From positions 1 to 34,802 of the forward strand of contig PMUM01000146.1 in the NCBI GenBank assembly GCA_003166855.1: 34,802 bases of DNA, in the 5' to 3' direction. The DNA is from Acidobacteriaceae bacterium (GTDB lineage: Bacteria; Acidobacteriota; Terriglobia; Terriglobales; Acidobacteriaceae). This document shows, in pieces, positions 18,103 to 26,655 of the stretch (positions are counted from its first letter, which is position 1; every line of letters starts with the position of its first letter). The notes below the pieces were generated by a model. The model made no database searches, was not told the origin of the DNA, and saw nothing but the letters and a program-made list of their open reading frames with translations. Both the position numbers and the translations under genes were made by a program.

Positions 18103-18486
18103 CTACTTCGCTGTTTTCGTCTCGCTGTTCTTGACGGATGCTTTCCCAGTAGAAGTCCGCGGCGGCTCGTACGGCGGCTGGTCGGGGCCGAAGTTCGCAC
18201 TCAGGTAGTCGATCAAGGGATCGTGATCGTTGGCATCAACGAGCGCACCCCACTTCATCATCTTGTCGACTTCCTTCGTCCACGCAGCTTTGCTGAGCCG
18301 CTGCTGCAGGATGATGCGCGCCTCATGACACTCCAGACAGGACGTCGTGGCCTTGGCTTGCATAGCGCCGGCAGGCAGATCTTCGGTTGCCTTCTGTGAC
18401 CACGCGAACGTCGACGTTAGCGCCAAGGTAATAACCGCAAGGGTAGCGCACACCAGCACGGGTCTCGACCTCACTCTATGCGACAT
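18103..18486 (-). CDS. Small secreted mono-heme cytochrome c-like protein, probable partner of adjacent sulfite-oxidase-family enzyme
   Basis: Signal peptide MSHRVRSRPVLVCATLAVITLALTSTFAWSQ; single heme motif CLECH; overlaps 11 nt with upstream gene. Confidence 0.75.
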   Translation of the reverse strand: MSHRVRSRPVLVCATLAVITLALTSTFAWSQKATEDLPAGAMQAKATTSCLECHEARIILQQRLSKAAWTKEVDKMMKWGALVDANDHDPLIDYLSANFGPDQPPYEPPRTSTGKASVKNSETKTAK

Positions 18487-19642
18487 GGATCTTCACCTGA
18501 TCAGCGGCGTTGTACAGATACCCGCTTGGATTCCACACGGGCGCAGCCGGCTGAGTTCGTCCCAGCGAGTCGGTAGCCCGCGACAGGATGTTGTAGTCGC
18601 CGCTCCTCGCCTTCCACTCGTAGCTCCAGAGCCGCCAGGCGTAGTGGGCTTGGTCATGTCCGAGGGCGGCGGGATTCCAACTCTTGCCGCCATCGGTGGA
18701 GACCTCGACCTTCACGACGTCGGCCTCACCTGCCCATGCCGCTCCGTGGACCGCGACCCTTCCCGACTTGAGGCTTGCGCCATCGAGCGGGCCCGAGATC
18801 ACCGACTTCACGCTCAATGCGGTCAGCGGGTGAGTATCTTCGGGCTTCACCGCGTCGCCAGGTTTGCCCGGCTGGTTGGGGAAGCGGTATGCAGGACTCA
18901 TGAAGTTGCCGGCGAATTCCGAATCGAGGACCTTGATCTCGGTCAGCCACTTGCACGATGCCGCCCCGATCCAGCCGGGCACCAGCGCGCGCGCTGGGAA
19001 GCCGTGATGCTTGGTGAGTGGCGTGCCATTCATGTGTGTAGCCACTAGAGTGTCGGCGTCGAGCGCCTTCTCGATTGGGATGCTGCGAATGAATGGCGGA
19101 ACTTTGCCCGGGACTTCATCAAGTCCGCGGAACATGATGTGCTTGCCCGTGCTCTTGACCTCGGCGCGCCGCAGCACGTCTCGCAGTCGCGGACCAGAGA
19201 AGCGTGCCGTGCTGACCGCTCCCTTGCCCCACTGAATGCCGGGAACCTGCGGACGGTGCAGACTCCGTCCGTTGCCAGCGCATTCCAGCGTGTTGACTAC
19301 GGAATGAGTCTCGAACTTGGAGAGTTCGGAGAGAGTCAACGTGAAGGGCTTCTCGACTTCGCCGCCGACGGTGAGCCGCCAGTCGTCTCGGCTAAGTTCG
19401 CTGGGTTCGTGCATGTGGTTGCGCACGAAGAAGTGCGGCACGGGCGTGAGCCAGGTGTTGAAGTACTCGACCGGAGTCTCCAGATCGACGAACCGGAAGG
19501 ATCGAACGATCATTCCATCTTCGCCCGGAACATCGATCGATCCGCTCTGCGCGGTGCTCGCCCACGACAAGAGAGACGGAGAAGCGCCGATTGCGAGCGC
19601 GGCGCCGGACATCTGCTTCATGAAGTAGCGTCTTGAGTTCAT
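18476..19642 (-). CDS. Sulfite oxidase-family molybdopterin enzyme (SorA/SoxC-like), Tat-type leader
   Basis: MNSRRYFMKQMSGAALAIG leader; HFFVRNHMHEP, NTLECAGNGRS (candidate Mo-ligand Cys), KHHGFPARALVPGWIGAASCKWL; C-terminal dimerisation-type domain VEVSTDGGKSWNPAALG. Confidence 0.9.
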   Translation of the reverse strand: MNSRRYFMKQMSGAALAIGASPSLLSWASTAQSGSIDVPGEDGMIVRSFRFVDLETPVEYFNTWLTPVPHFFVRNHMHEPSELSRDDWRLTVGGEVEKPFTLTLSELSKFETHSVVNTLECAGNGRSLHRPQVPGIQWGKGAVSTARFSGPRLRDVLRRAEVKSTGKHIMFRGLDEVPGKVPPFIRSIPIEKALDADTLVATHMNGTPLTKHHGFPARALVPGWIGAASCKWLTEIKVLDSEFAGNFMSPAYRFPNQPGKPGDAVKPEDTHPLTALSVKSVISGPLDGASLKSGRVAVHGAAWAGEADVVKVEVSTDGGKSWNPAALGHDQAHYAWRLWSYEWKARSGDYNILSRATDSLGRTQPAAPVWNPSGYLYNAADQVKIHVA

Positions 19643-19703
19643 AGAGTGTCAGCAGTTGAGTATGCCATCCGATTCTGGGACCAAGGTGATTTAGGTTAGC
19701 ACC

Positions 19704-19741
19704 GCCGGCCCGGAAAAGGAGAGTGCCAAAACCGGGCCGGC
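19704..19741. terminator. Hairpin GCCGGCCCGG...CCGGGCCGGC between porin and sulfite dehydrogenase genes
   Basis: Perfect 10-bp inverted repeat with 18-nt loop; no clear T-tract. Confidence 0.4.
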
Positions 19742-19796
19742 AGTGTTTCCGAAGGGAAGGTGTCCCTCAGAAGGTCGAGAGGCCGTTAAACCAGAG

Positions 19797-19827
19797 TGGT
19801 CCCGCGTCAAAGACTGGCGCGGGACCA
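19797..19827. terminator. Hairpin TGGTCCCGCG...CGCGGGACCA just after the porin stop codon (minus strand)
   Basis: Perfect 10-bp inverted repeat, 11-nt loop, about 10 nt downstream of the porin stop; no clear T-tract. Confidence 0.5.
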
Positions 19828-19835
19828 CCGTCGGT

Positions 19836-21674
19836 CTACGGCAAGTAGTAACGGAACGAAGTGAAGATCATGTTGTCGATTCCGTGCGGTTGTCCGCCAA
19901 CACCGGACCACGCGTTACGAGTGACGTACGCATAGTCGGCGCCGAACTGGAATCTGCCCCGGGGACCGTTATAGAACTTGTACCAGAAGCCCGCGGTGCC
20001 CTCGATAACCGCACGCGTGTCGGCGGTGCAATTGGCGAGGCCAGTCGGGCTGAATCCACCGGAGCCCGGCAGTACTTCGGCATAGCACCCAGAATTGACG
20101 AAGGTGGGTGCACCGTAGCCGACCAGAGTGCCGGCACCTTTGTTTCCGAGCGGATCGTAGCTGACCGCACGTGAAGCGTACTCGACGCCACCGTACCCGA
20201 CGAAGTCAAGCTTCTTTGTGACCTTCACCTCGAGGGTGGTCAGGCCTTCCAGGTTTTTGAGCAAATGAAGGGTTCCGTTGCCATTGATCGCGACATCCGA
20301 AAGACCCGCCGGAGCGTAACGTCCGATTCCGCTGCCGCCGAAGCCTTTTACGCCAAACGTGACACGCTTGGCGAAATTCCAGCGCGCGCTCGCACCCAAG
20401 CCACCCGATTCTTTCGAAGAACTGAAAGCGTCGGCCACCGAAGCCACGCCGGCCGCTGCGCCGCCGCAAGATTGTGTAGCGAGCACCTCAGCGCAAGGGA
20501 ATACGCGGACGGTGAAGCGGTCAATGAGCCCAAAGACTTCATAGTGGCCGAAGCCCGGATCGAAGGCAATCTTCGCAATGATATCGGGCGCAGGATTGAA
20601 GGAGTAATTTGCGGTGGTGTTGTAGCTGTTGCTGGCGCCCGCTTCGCCGAGCAGGTAGTTGGACGCGTTGCCATGTGTGGTGAGCGTGGCCTGCGGGTTC
20701 TCAACGGCGAATGCAATGGCAACCTTGTCGCCGAAGCTCTTGGTGAGGCGGATGCCGTACTGGCGGGCGAAGACGAAGCCGACGTTATACGAGGGATCGA
20801 TGGTCTTGGGACGGGCGTCGTTGGTTCGGCCGAGATCGTCGTCAGGAGAGATGCCATGGCCGTTTTCGGTGACAAGACTCCACACCTGCCCACCGAGGAA
20901 GGACCAGCCATTGTCGAACTTGGCCTGGGCCCACGCTTGGCGGAGACGGAGAGTGTAGCTATTGGTCTGGTTCGAGTTGGACGTTACGCCGGCAGAAAGG
21001 AAGTCGGCGGAGACATAGCTGGAAAGCTCGACGTTTTTCACACGGCCATTGACGAAGGCAGTCACCTTTGATTGGCGACCTGAGCCGAAGAACTCGGGCA
21101 TCCGGCTCTGAGAAGCGCCGGGCATCGTCAGAGAGTTGTAGGGCGTGGAGAGGTCTGCGGCGAGCGCTCGCGACCGTCGGATGAAAGCCGCTTCCGCATA
21201 ACCACCGGGAGTGATGTTGATGCCGCGGAAGTGGATGGTGACGGGACCTTCCATCTGCTTGTTGAAGGTTTGCGGTGTGTCATCAGGGTTGGGAGTCTGG
21301 CTGGGAGCGGCATCCTGCTGGACCGGACTGATGGCATTGAGGCCTTCGACGCCGAGTGATGCGACTTGCTTCGCTGGACTTGCGGGAGTCTTTTCGACCG
21401 CATTGATTACAGCCTGCTGGGTTTCCTGCAGAGCCTGCTGGCGCTGGAGTTGCTGGGTGAGTTGCTGAATCTGGAGCTGCTGTGCGGCCAAGGCATCTTT
21501 CAGAGCCTGGACGTCAGCGGCGGTGACTGGAGGAGGAGCCGGGGCTGCGGCTGCCGCCGCCGCAGGTCCGTTTGCGGGAGCAGCGTTCGATGCTACCTGA
21601 GTTTGTGCCCAAGCGCCGGCAGTCAGTGCTGCCAGCGTAAGAGTTGTGAAGAGTAAGTTCTGGTTAAGTTTCAT
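19836..21674 (-). CDS. Outer-membrane porin-like beta-barrel with Gln-rich coiled-coil N-terminus
   Basis: MKLNQNLLFTTLTLAALTAGAWAQ signal; ALKDALAAQQLQIQQLTQQLQRQQALQETQQAV coiled coil; alternating beta strands; C-terminal FTSFRYYLP; start at ATG 21674 instead of 21860. Confidence 0.8.
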   Translation of the reverse strand: MKLNQNLLFTTLTLAALTAGAWAQTQVASNAAPANGPAAAAAAAPAPPPVTAADVQALKDALAAQQLQIQQLTQQLQRQQALQETQQAVINAVEKTPASPAKQVASLGVEGLNAISPVQQDAAPSQTPNPDDTPQTFNKQMEGPVTIHFRGINITPGGYAEAAFIRRSRALAADLSTPYNSLTMPGASQSRMPEFFGSGRQSKVTAFVNGRVKNVELSSYVSADFLSAGVTSNSNQTNSYTLRLRQAWAQAKFDNGWSFLGGQVWSLVTENGHGISPDDDLGRTNDARPKTIDPSYNVGFVFARQYGIRLTKSFGDKVAIAFAVENPQATLTTHGNASNYLLGEAGASNSYNTTANYSFNPAPDIIAKIAFDPGFGHYEVFGLIDRFTVRVFPCAEVLATQSCGGAAAGVASVADAFSSSKESGGLGASARWNFAKRVTFGVKGFGGSGIGRYAPAGLSDVAINGNGTLHLLKNLEGLTTLEVKVTKKLDFVGYGGVEYASRAVSYDPLGNKGAGTLVGYGAPTFVNSGCYAEVLPGSGGFSPTGLANCTADTRAVIEGTAGFWYKFYNGPRGRFQFGADYAYVTRNAWSGVGGQPHGIDNMIFTSFRYYLP

Positions 21675-21797
21675 GGAAGTACAGTCCTCTCCTTTTAGGT
21701 TTGTTCTTGCACTGCGACTTCGCGGGGGATACGGCGGGAAACGGTTCGTCGCCGGCGGCAAATTCATCGCGATCGTCTCTGCCAGCTCGTTTTCTTG

Positions 21798-21837
21798 AAG
21801 TATTACTATAAACATAATAGAGATACTTGTAAATACT
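21798..21837. promoter_or_regulatory. AT-rich inverted repeat upstream of porin gene; candidate regulator binding site
   Basis: AAGTATTACTAT-AAACATA-ATAGAGATACTT (10/12 complementary), plus outer AGTATT...AATACT. Confidence 0.4.
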
Positions 21838-21905
21838 CTAGATGTCTTTTTTCGTTTCAAAATAATCTGGTTTCAGGGAGAGCCGGGGGATGCGCTCTGA
21901 GAGTT

Positions 21906-22667
21906 CTAGGTAGCGGGCGTCAGCCCCCATTTATTCTGCAAATGACGTTCCATCCCTTTGAAGACAATGCCGTCGACCACATAGCCGATGGCGATAATCA
22001 GGATCATGACGGCGATGACCGCGCTCATGTCGTTCAGGTCGCGGCCCATCATCAGGACCTGGCCGAGTCCGAGACTTAGGTAGAGCATCTCGGCGGTGAT
22101 CAGCGAGCGCCAGGCGAAAGCCCAGCCCTGTTTGAGTCCGGAGACGATGAACGGCAGACTAGCCGGCAACAGCACGTACCAGAACAGCTTGAATCCCTTG
22201 GCGCCAAGGTTGCGTCCGGCTTGGCCGAAGATCTTAGGCATCTGCTTGCGGCCGTCTTCCATCGCCAGAGTGACAGAGAGCAGCGAGCCCATGATCACCA
22301 CGAAGAGGATGGCGTTCTGATTGAGCCCGAACCATAGCAGGGCCAGCGGCCACCAGCAGATGCTGGGCAAGCTTTGCAGGCTGACCAGCAAGCCGCCCAT
22401 GGTTTCTTCGAGGAACTTGTTACTGGCCACTCCAAGGCCGAGGATCATGCCGAGGATGACCGAGATGCCGTACCCGATCACGACGCGCTGCATGCTGACG
22501 CGGATCGCGATCATGTAGCTGTGATCCTGGAATCCGGCGTACAGGGCTTGGCCGACGCCCCAGGGCGTGGGGAACAGGTACGGCGGCCAGATCTTTAATT
22601 CCGCGAGCAAAGTCCACAGGCCGAAGAGCGCGGCGTAGAAGATGATGTAGTGGGCGGCACGTTTCAT
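21906..22667 (-). CDS. ABC transporter permease, SsuC/TauC/NrtB type
   Basis: 253 aa; EETMGGLLVSLQSLPSICWWPLALLWFGLNQNAILFVVIMGSLLSV; LPASLPFIVSGLKQGWAFAWRSLITAEML. Confidence 0.88.
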   Translation of the reverse strand: MKRAAHYIIFYAALFGLWTLLAELKIWPPYLFPTPWGVGQALYAGFQDHSYMIAIRVSMQRVVIGYGISVILGMILGLGVASNKFLEETMGGLLVSLQSLPSICWWPLALLWFGLNQNAILFVVIMGSLLSVTLAMEDGRKQMPKIFGQAGRNLGAKGFKLFWYVLLPASLPFIVSGLKQGWAFAWRSLITAEMLYLSLGLGQVLMMGRDLNDMSAVIAVMILIIAIGYVVDGIVFKGMERHLQNKWGLTPAT

Positions 22668-23644
22668 ATTCTGGACCCCGCTTCCGCAGGTGTTTTCACG
22701 TGCGGCTTCACGCCTTCTTCGTATTCGGCTTCGAGCGAGCGGTTAATTTCGTCGCGCAACTCGTCGAGGATTTCGCGGGCGGCGCGGGCGACGGTCGGAT
22801 CTTCGAGATGACGTGGACGCGGCAAATCCACAGGGAATTCGCTCTTCACGCGTCCTGGACGGAAGGTGAGCAGAACCACGCGATCGCCGAGGCGAACGGC
22901 TTCGCGGACGTTGTGTGTCACAAAGATGATGGTGCGTCCGCTTTCGCTCCAGATGCGCTCCAGTTCGTCGTGCAGCAGGTCGCGGGTCTGAGCGTCGAGG
23001 GCAGCGAAAGGCTCGTCCATGAGGAGGACGTCAGGTTCGGTGGCGAGGGCGCGGGCGATGGCGACGCGCTGGCGCATGCCGCCGGAAAGCTGGTGGATGT
23101 AGCTCTTTTCAAATTTGGCCAGATGCACCAGGCGCAGGTAATAGCGGGTCTTCTCTTCACGCTCGGCCTTGGGAATGCCTTTCATCTTCATGCCGAATTC
23201 GACATTCTGGCCGACGGTGAGCCACGGGAACAGACCGTGATCCTGGAAAATCAGGATGCGGTCGGTGCCCGGTCCTTGCACGGGCTTGCCGTCGATCAGG
23301 ACTTGCCCAGAGGTCTGGGGTTGCAGGCCCGCGATCAGGTGCAGCAACGTGGACTTGCCGCAACCGGACGGGCCGACGATGCAGACAAATTCTCCGGCAC
23401 GCACTTGCAGATTGATGTTGTCGAGAGCGAGCAGGCGTTCTCCGCTCTGGATGCGGTAGCTGAGGCAGATCTCGCTGAGGCCGACCTTGGAAATCTGCGA
23501 CGAAACGTTGTGCGCAGGGCGCGCAATCGAAATGGGGCCTGCCTTACTTCCAGGAGCCCCGGCGCGGGCAGGGAAGCGCGGGTCCAAGCCAGGACCCGCG
23601 GGAATCGGAAACTGGCTGGGGAATTTCTGCACGTTCGTGCTCAT
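22664..23644 (-). CDS. ABC transporter ATP-binding protein, SsuB/TauB/NrtD type
   Basis: GPSGCGKSTLLHLIAG Walker A, LSGGMRQRVAIARALATEPDVLLMDEPF signature and Walker B; ILIFQDHGLFPWLTV. Confidence 0.93.
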   Translation of the reverse strand: MSTNVQKFPSQFPIPAGPGLDPRFPARAGAPGSKAGPISIARPAHNVSSQISKVGLSEICLSYRIQSGERLLALDNINLQVRAGEFVCIVGPSGCGKSTLLHLIAGLQPQTSGQVLIDGKPVQGPGTDRILIFQDHGLFPWLTVGQNVEFGMKMKGIPKAEREEKTRYYLRLVHLAKFEKSYIHQLSGGMRQRVAIARALATEPDVLLMDEPFAALDAQTRDLLHDELERIWSESGRTIIFVTHNVREAVRLGDRVVLLTFRPGRVKSEFPVDLPRPRHLEDPTVARAAREILDELRDEINRSLEAEYEEGVKPHVKTPAEAGSRI

Positions 23645-24660
23645 TGCATCGCCTTTCGTCCCTTTTCGGCGAGAACCTGGTTGAGAAGTGAGAGGTCGTA
23701 GAGACGGGAGAGGTCGGGCATCTGGCGGCCGAGGAATCCGTCGTCAAAGGCTTGCTGGGCGGCGGTGATCAGCGCGTTGTGCAGCGGGTCGTAAGTGACC
23801 TGCATGCGGGAAAAGGCTTCGTCGAGAACGGCGGGGGGCAAGGCCTTGCCGGTTTCGGCCTGAATCTGCTGGTTCAGAAGTTTCTTGGCTTCGGGTTGAT
23901 GGCCGTTGATCCAGTCGGTGAGATCGACGTTGGCGCGGATCCAGTTCTTGACTAAGTCGGGATGAGCGTTGAGGAACTTGGTGTTCACGACGAGCAGGCC
24001 GATGACGAATTGTCCGTTGGGCCACAGCGTGCGCTCGTCGACGAAGAGGCGTCCGTTGCCTTCGTGAATGAGGCGCGTCGCCCAGGGTTCTGGAGCCCAC
24101 GCGGCGTCGAGATCTTTCTTGAGGAAGAGAGTCAACTGGTCGGGATTCGCCATGGGAACGATTTGGACGTCGCCGCCCTTGTCGTTGGTCTTCATGCCGT
24201 GAGTCTTGAGCCAGTTGCGCAGGGCAACGTCTTGCGTGTTGCCAAATTGCGGAGACGCGACCCGCTTGCCGTGGAAGTCTTCTGGTTTGTTGATGCCGGA
24301 ATCGCTGCGCACAATCAGGGAAGCGCCGCCGCTGGCAGCGCCGGCCACGACGCGAAGAGCCTCGCCATTCGAGCGAACGTAGCCGTTGATCGCCGGGTTT
24401 GGGCCGACGTAGGTCATGTCAATCGCTCCGGCGAACAGAGCTTCGATCGCGGAAGGCCCGGCGTTGAAACTGGTCCATTGAATCTTGACCTGCGGGCCCA
24501 TGGCCTTATCGAACCAGCCGTTGGCTTTGCCGACCATTGCCTGGGCGTGCGTGATGTTGGGGAACGCGCCGACACGAATAGTGTTGACGGGAGCCTGGGC
24601 CCATCCGGGAACTACTGAAGCGAGGCACAGCACCCATCCGAGAAGTGAGCGATTACTCAC
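23641..24660 (-). CDS. ABC transporter substrate-binding protein, aliphatic sulfonate/NMT1-type (SsuA-like)
   Basis: Signal peptide; VGAFPNITHAQAMVGKANGWFDKAMG...AIEALFAGAIDMTYVGPNPAINGYVRS...DLDAAWAPEPWATRL. Confidence 0.88.
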   Translation of the reverse strand: MSNRSLLGWVLCLASVVPGWAQAPVNTIRVGAFPNITHAQAMVGKANGWFDKAMGPQVKIQWTSFNAGPSAIEALFAGAIDMTYVGPNPAINGYVRSNGEALRVVAGAASGGASLIVRSDSGINKPEDFHGKRVASPQFGNTQDVALRNWLKTHGMKTNDKGGDVQIVPMANPDQLTLFLKKDLDAAWAPEPWATRLIHEGNGRLFVDERTLWPNGQFVIGLLVVNTKFLNAHPDLVKNWIRANVDLTDWINGHQPEAKKLLNQQIQAETGKALPPAVLDEAFSRMQVTYDPLHNALITAAQQAFDDGFLGRQMPDLSRLYDLSLLNQVLAEKGRKAMQ

Positions 24661-25156
24661 CTTTCCGGCCTCCGACGACCATGGGGAGGATACTGGCCGG
24701 ATCTTTCTTCTGGCTCTTCTGGCGTTTTGTGCTCTTGCCGGTACGCGGACCGTCGTGGATCAAGTCAGCCAGAGTGGTGTTGTCAAGGATCTTGGCGGCG
24801 GCATCGCGGACGTCAAGGAACACTTGGTAGAGAGCGCGGTGGGGAAGATCACGGTCGATCAGCTCGCGCAGTTGCTCGGCGTCGCCGAAAGGCGCCAGCG
24901 GGCCGTCGATCAGGCGGATGATCTCGCTGAGATCAATGTCGGAGGGGTCGCGGCGTAACTGGTATCCGCCCTTGGCTCCGCGCACGCTCTCCACCATGCG
25001 GGCGTTTTTGAGCTCGAGGAGGATCAGTTCGAGGAACTTTTCCGGCAGCGCCTCTTCGTAGGCGATGTCGCGGATCTTGATCGCTCCCTGGTGGTGATGC
25101 CGGGCCAGCATCATCATGGCTTGCAGGGCATAGAGACCTTTTTGGGAGATTTTCAT
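24653..25156 (-). CDS. Rrf2 family transcriptional regulator lacking cysteines
   Basis: MKISQKGLYALQAMMMLARHHHQGAIKIRDIAYEEALPEKFLELILLELKNARMVESVRGAKGGYQLRRDPSDIDLSEIIRLIDGPLAP; 167 aa. Confidence 0.92.
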   Translation of the reverse strand: MKISQKGLYALQAMMMLARHHHQGAIKIRDIAYEEALPEKFLELILLELKNARMVESVRGAKGGYQLRRDPSDIDLSEIIRLIDGPLAPFGDAEQLRELIDRDLPHRALYQVFLDVRDAAAKILDNTTLADLIHDGPRTGKSTKRQKSQKKDPASILPMVVGGRKGE

Positions 25157-25465
25157 AGGCGAATTATTCCATAAAGTATAGAGAAGTAATAGACATTATT
25201 AACATGAGTGACATTGCAAGTGGAATTCCACTGAGGCCAAACGTTGCCTGGGAATTACGTTTTTGAAATCAACGAGTTAGCCGTTTCGATGTTGCGGGAC
25301 GAATATGTGATGTGCAGCAGATTGCAGTTCAGGGGCAGGAAAAGTACAGCTGGAGCGGTGGAAAACTCGCGTGTTTGCAGGTTCTTGCATACTGGGACGA
25401 GTGCATCGATCCGTTGCGGGAAATGGCTTTTTGCCGTCGGTGTGGGGGCTGGCTGGACAGACCGA

Positions 25466-26242
25466 TCAGGCAGAAACTCTCAGCACCAGCACAGTGATGT
25501 TGTCGGGGCCGCCGCGCTCGAGCGCCATGTTCACCAGCTTTTGGCAAGCTTCCGCGGGCGGATTGGTCTGTACAACGCGAGCGAGGTTCGGATCACCTAC
25601 TACTCCCCAGAGGCCGTCGGTGCACAGCAGAAGGATGTCACCTTCTTCCAAGAGGTTCGGGTGCTCGGGGATGTGCGGGGTGACGTCGCGACCGGAGCCG
25701 AGAGCAGCGGTCAGAATGTGGCGCTGAGGATGCGACTCGGCGTCTTCGGAGCGCACGATGCCGGTTTCGACGAGCCGGCCGACATAAGAATGATCGCGCG
25801 TGAGGCGGGAGATGGACTCGCCGCGAATCAGGTAGAGACGGCTGTCGCCGACGTGGGCAAAGCTGAGCTGGCGGCCGACGATGGCGAGCGCGGTGCACGT
25901 GGTCCCCATGCCATAGAACTGGGGATGCTCTTGAGCGAAGCGTTGAATATTCTGGTGCGCGGCTTCGAGGGCGCCGATCAGCGTGTCTTGCGGGTTGCCG
26001 CCAAAGGCGTTGTCGTAGACGCTGCGGACGGTTTCGACAGCGAGACGGCTGGCTTCCTGTCCACCTTCGTATCCGCCCATGCCGTCGGCGACAACGGCGA
26101 GGCGGCCCTTGAGGAGGAAGTCCGCGTCGGAGTCGGGCTCCCAGTACAGGAAGGAGTCCTCGTTATTGGAGCGCTGGCGGCCGACGTCGGTCAGGCTTGC
26201 CGCTTCGATTCCGGGCTTTGGAGTTTTCACGTCAACGGCCAT
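25466..26242 (-). CDS. PP2C-family protein serine/threonine phosphatase
   Basis: SLTDVGRQRSNNEDSF, AVVADGMGGYEGGQEAS, GTTCTALAIVGRQLSFAHVGDSRLYLIR, LLLCTDGLWGVV, GGPDNITVLVLRV; start at MAVDVKTPKPG. Confidence 0.94.
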   Translation of the reverse strand: MAVDVKTPKPGIEAASLTDVGRQRSNNEDSFLYWEPDSDADFLLKGRLAVVADGMGGYEGGQEASRLAVETVRSVYDNAFGGNPQDTLIGALEAAHQNIQRFAQEHPQFYGMGTTCTALAIVGRQLSFAHVGDSRLYLIRGESISRLTRDHSYVGRLVETGIVRSEDAESHPQRHILTAALGSGRDVTPHIPEHPNLLEEGDILLLCTDGLWGVVGDPNLARVVQTNPPAEACQKLVNMALERGGPDNITVLVLRVSA

Positions 26243-26655
26243 AGATGAGCAGCGCGCTGTTTGTTGGAACCCTGGTGTTACGAAACTGGTGCCGTGAATC
26301 TGATGCGACGGATTCCGTGCCATCGAAAGCCGTTTTGGCCCCGGTCATTATAAGGGAAGCGTGCGGCTTTCGCCTTCCTCGAGACCGTCCTTACCCTGCA
26401 GATGAGGATTGGGTAGCCTATCACCTTCCGCGGCAATCTGGACATTGAGTTTGTTCTTCTCCGGAAAAGAGAAAAAAGCCAGACCAGGTATGGCATTTTT
26501 CTGCTGGTTTCGTGAAAGACTGGAGACCGCTCAAGAATGATGCCGATCAAGCGATGCAATCCCCGAGCTGTTTGGCAGGCTGCTGGTGCACCCGTTACTA
26601 TTTCCCACGCAACTATTTCTCACGCAACTTCCCCATGTATCCAAGGAAACCTTTC

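Noticed and set aside
21128-21656. Retro-element or DGR-like variable region in the Gln-rich part of the porin gene
   Set aside because: The repetition is explained by a Gln-rich coiled coil; no template repeat or reverse transcriptase found.
22700-23701. 333-aa plus-strand ORF
   Set aside because: Antisense to the ABC ATPase gene, which has Walker A/B and signature motifs on the other strand.
25244-26248. 334-aa plus-strand ORF
   Set aside because: Antisense to the PP2C phosphatase, whose conserved motifs are unambiguous.
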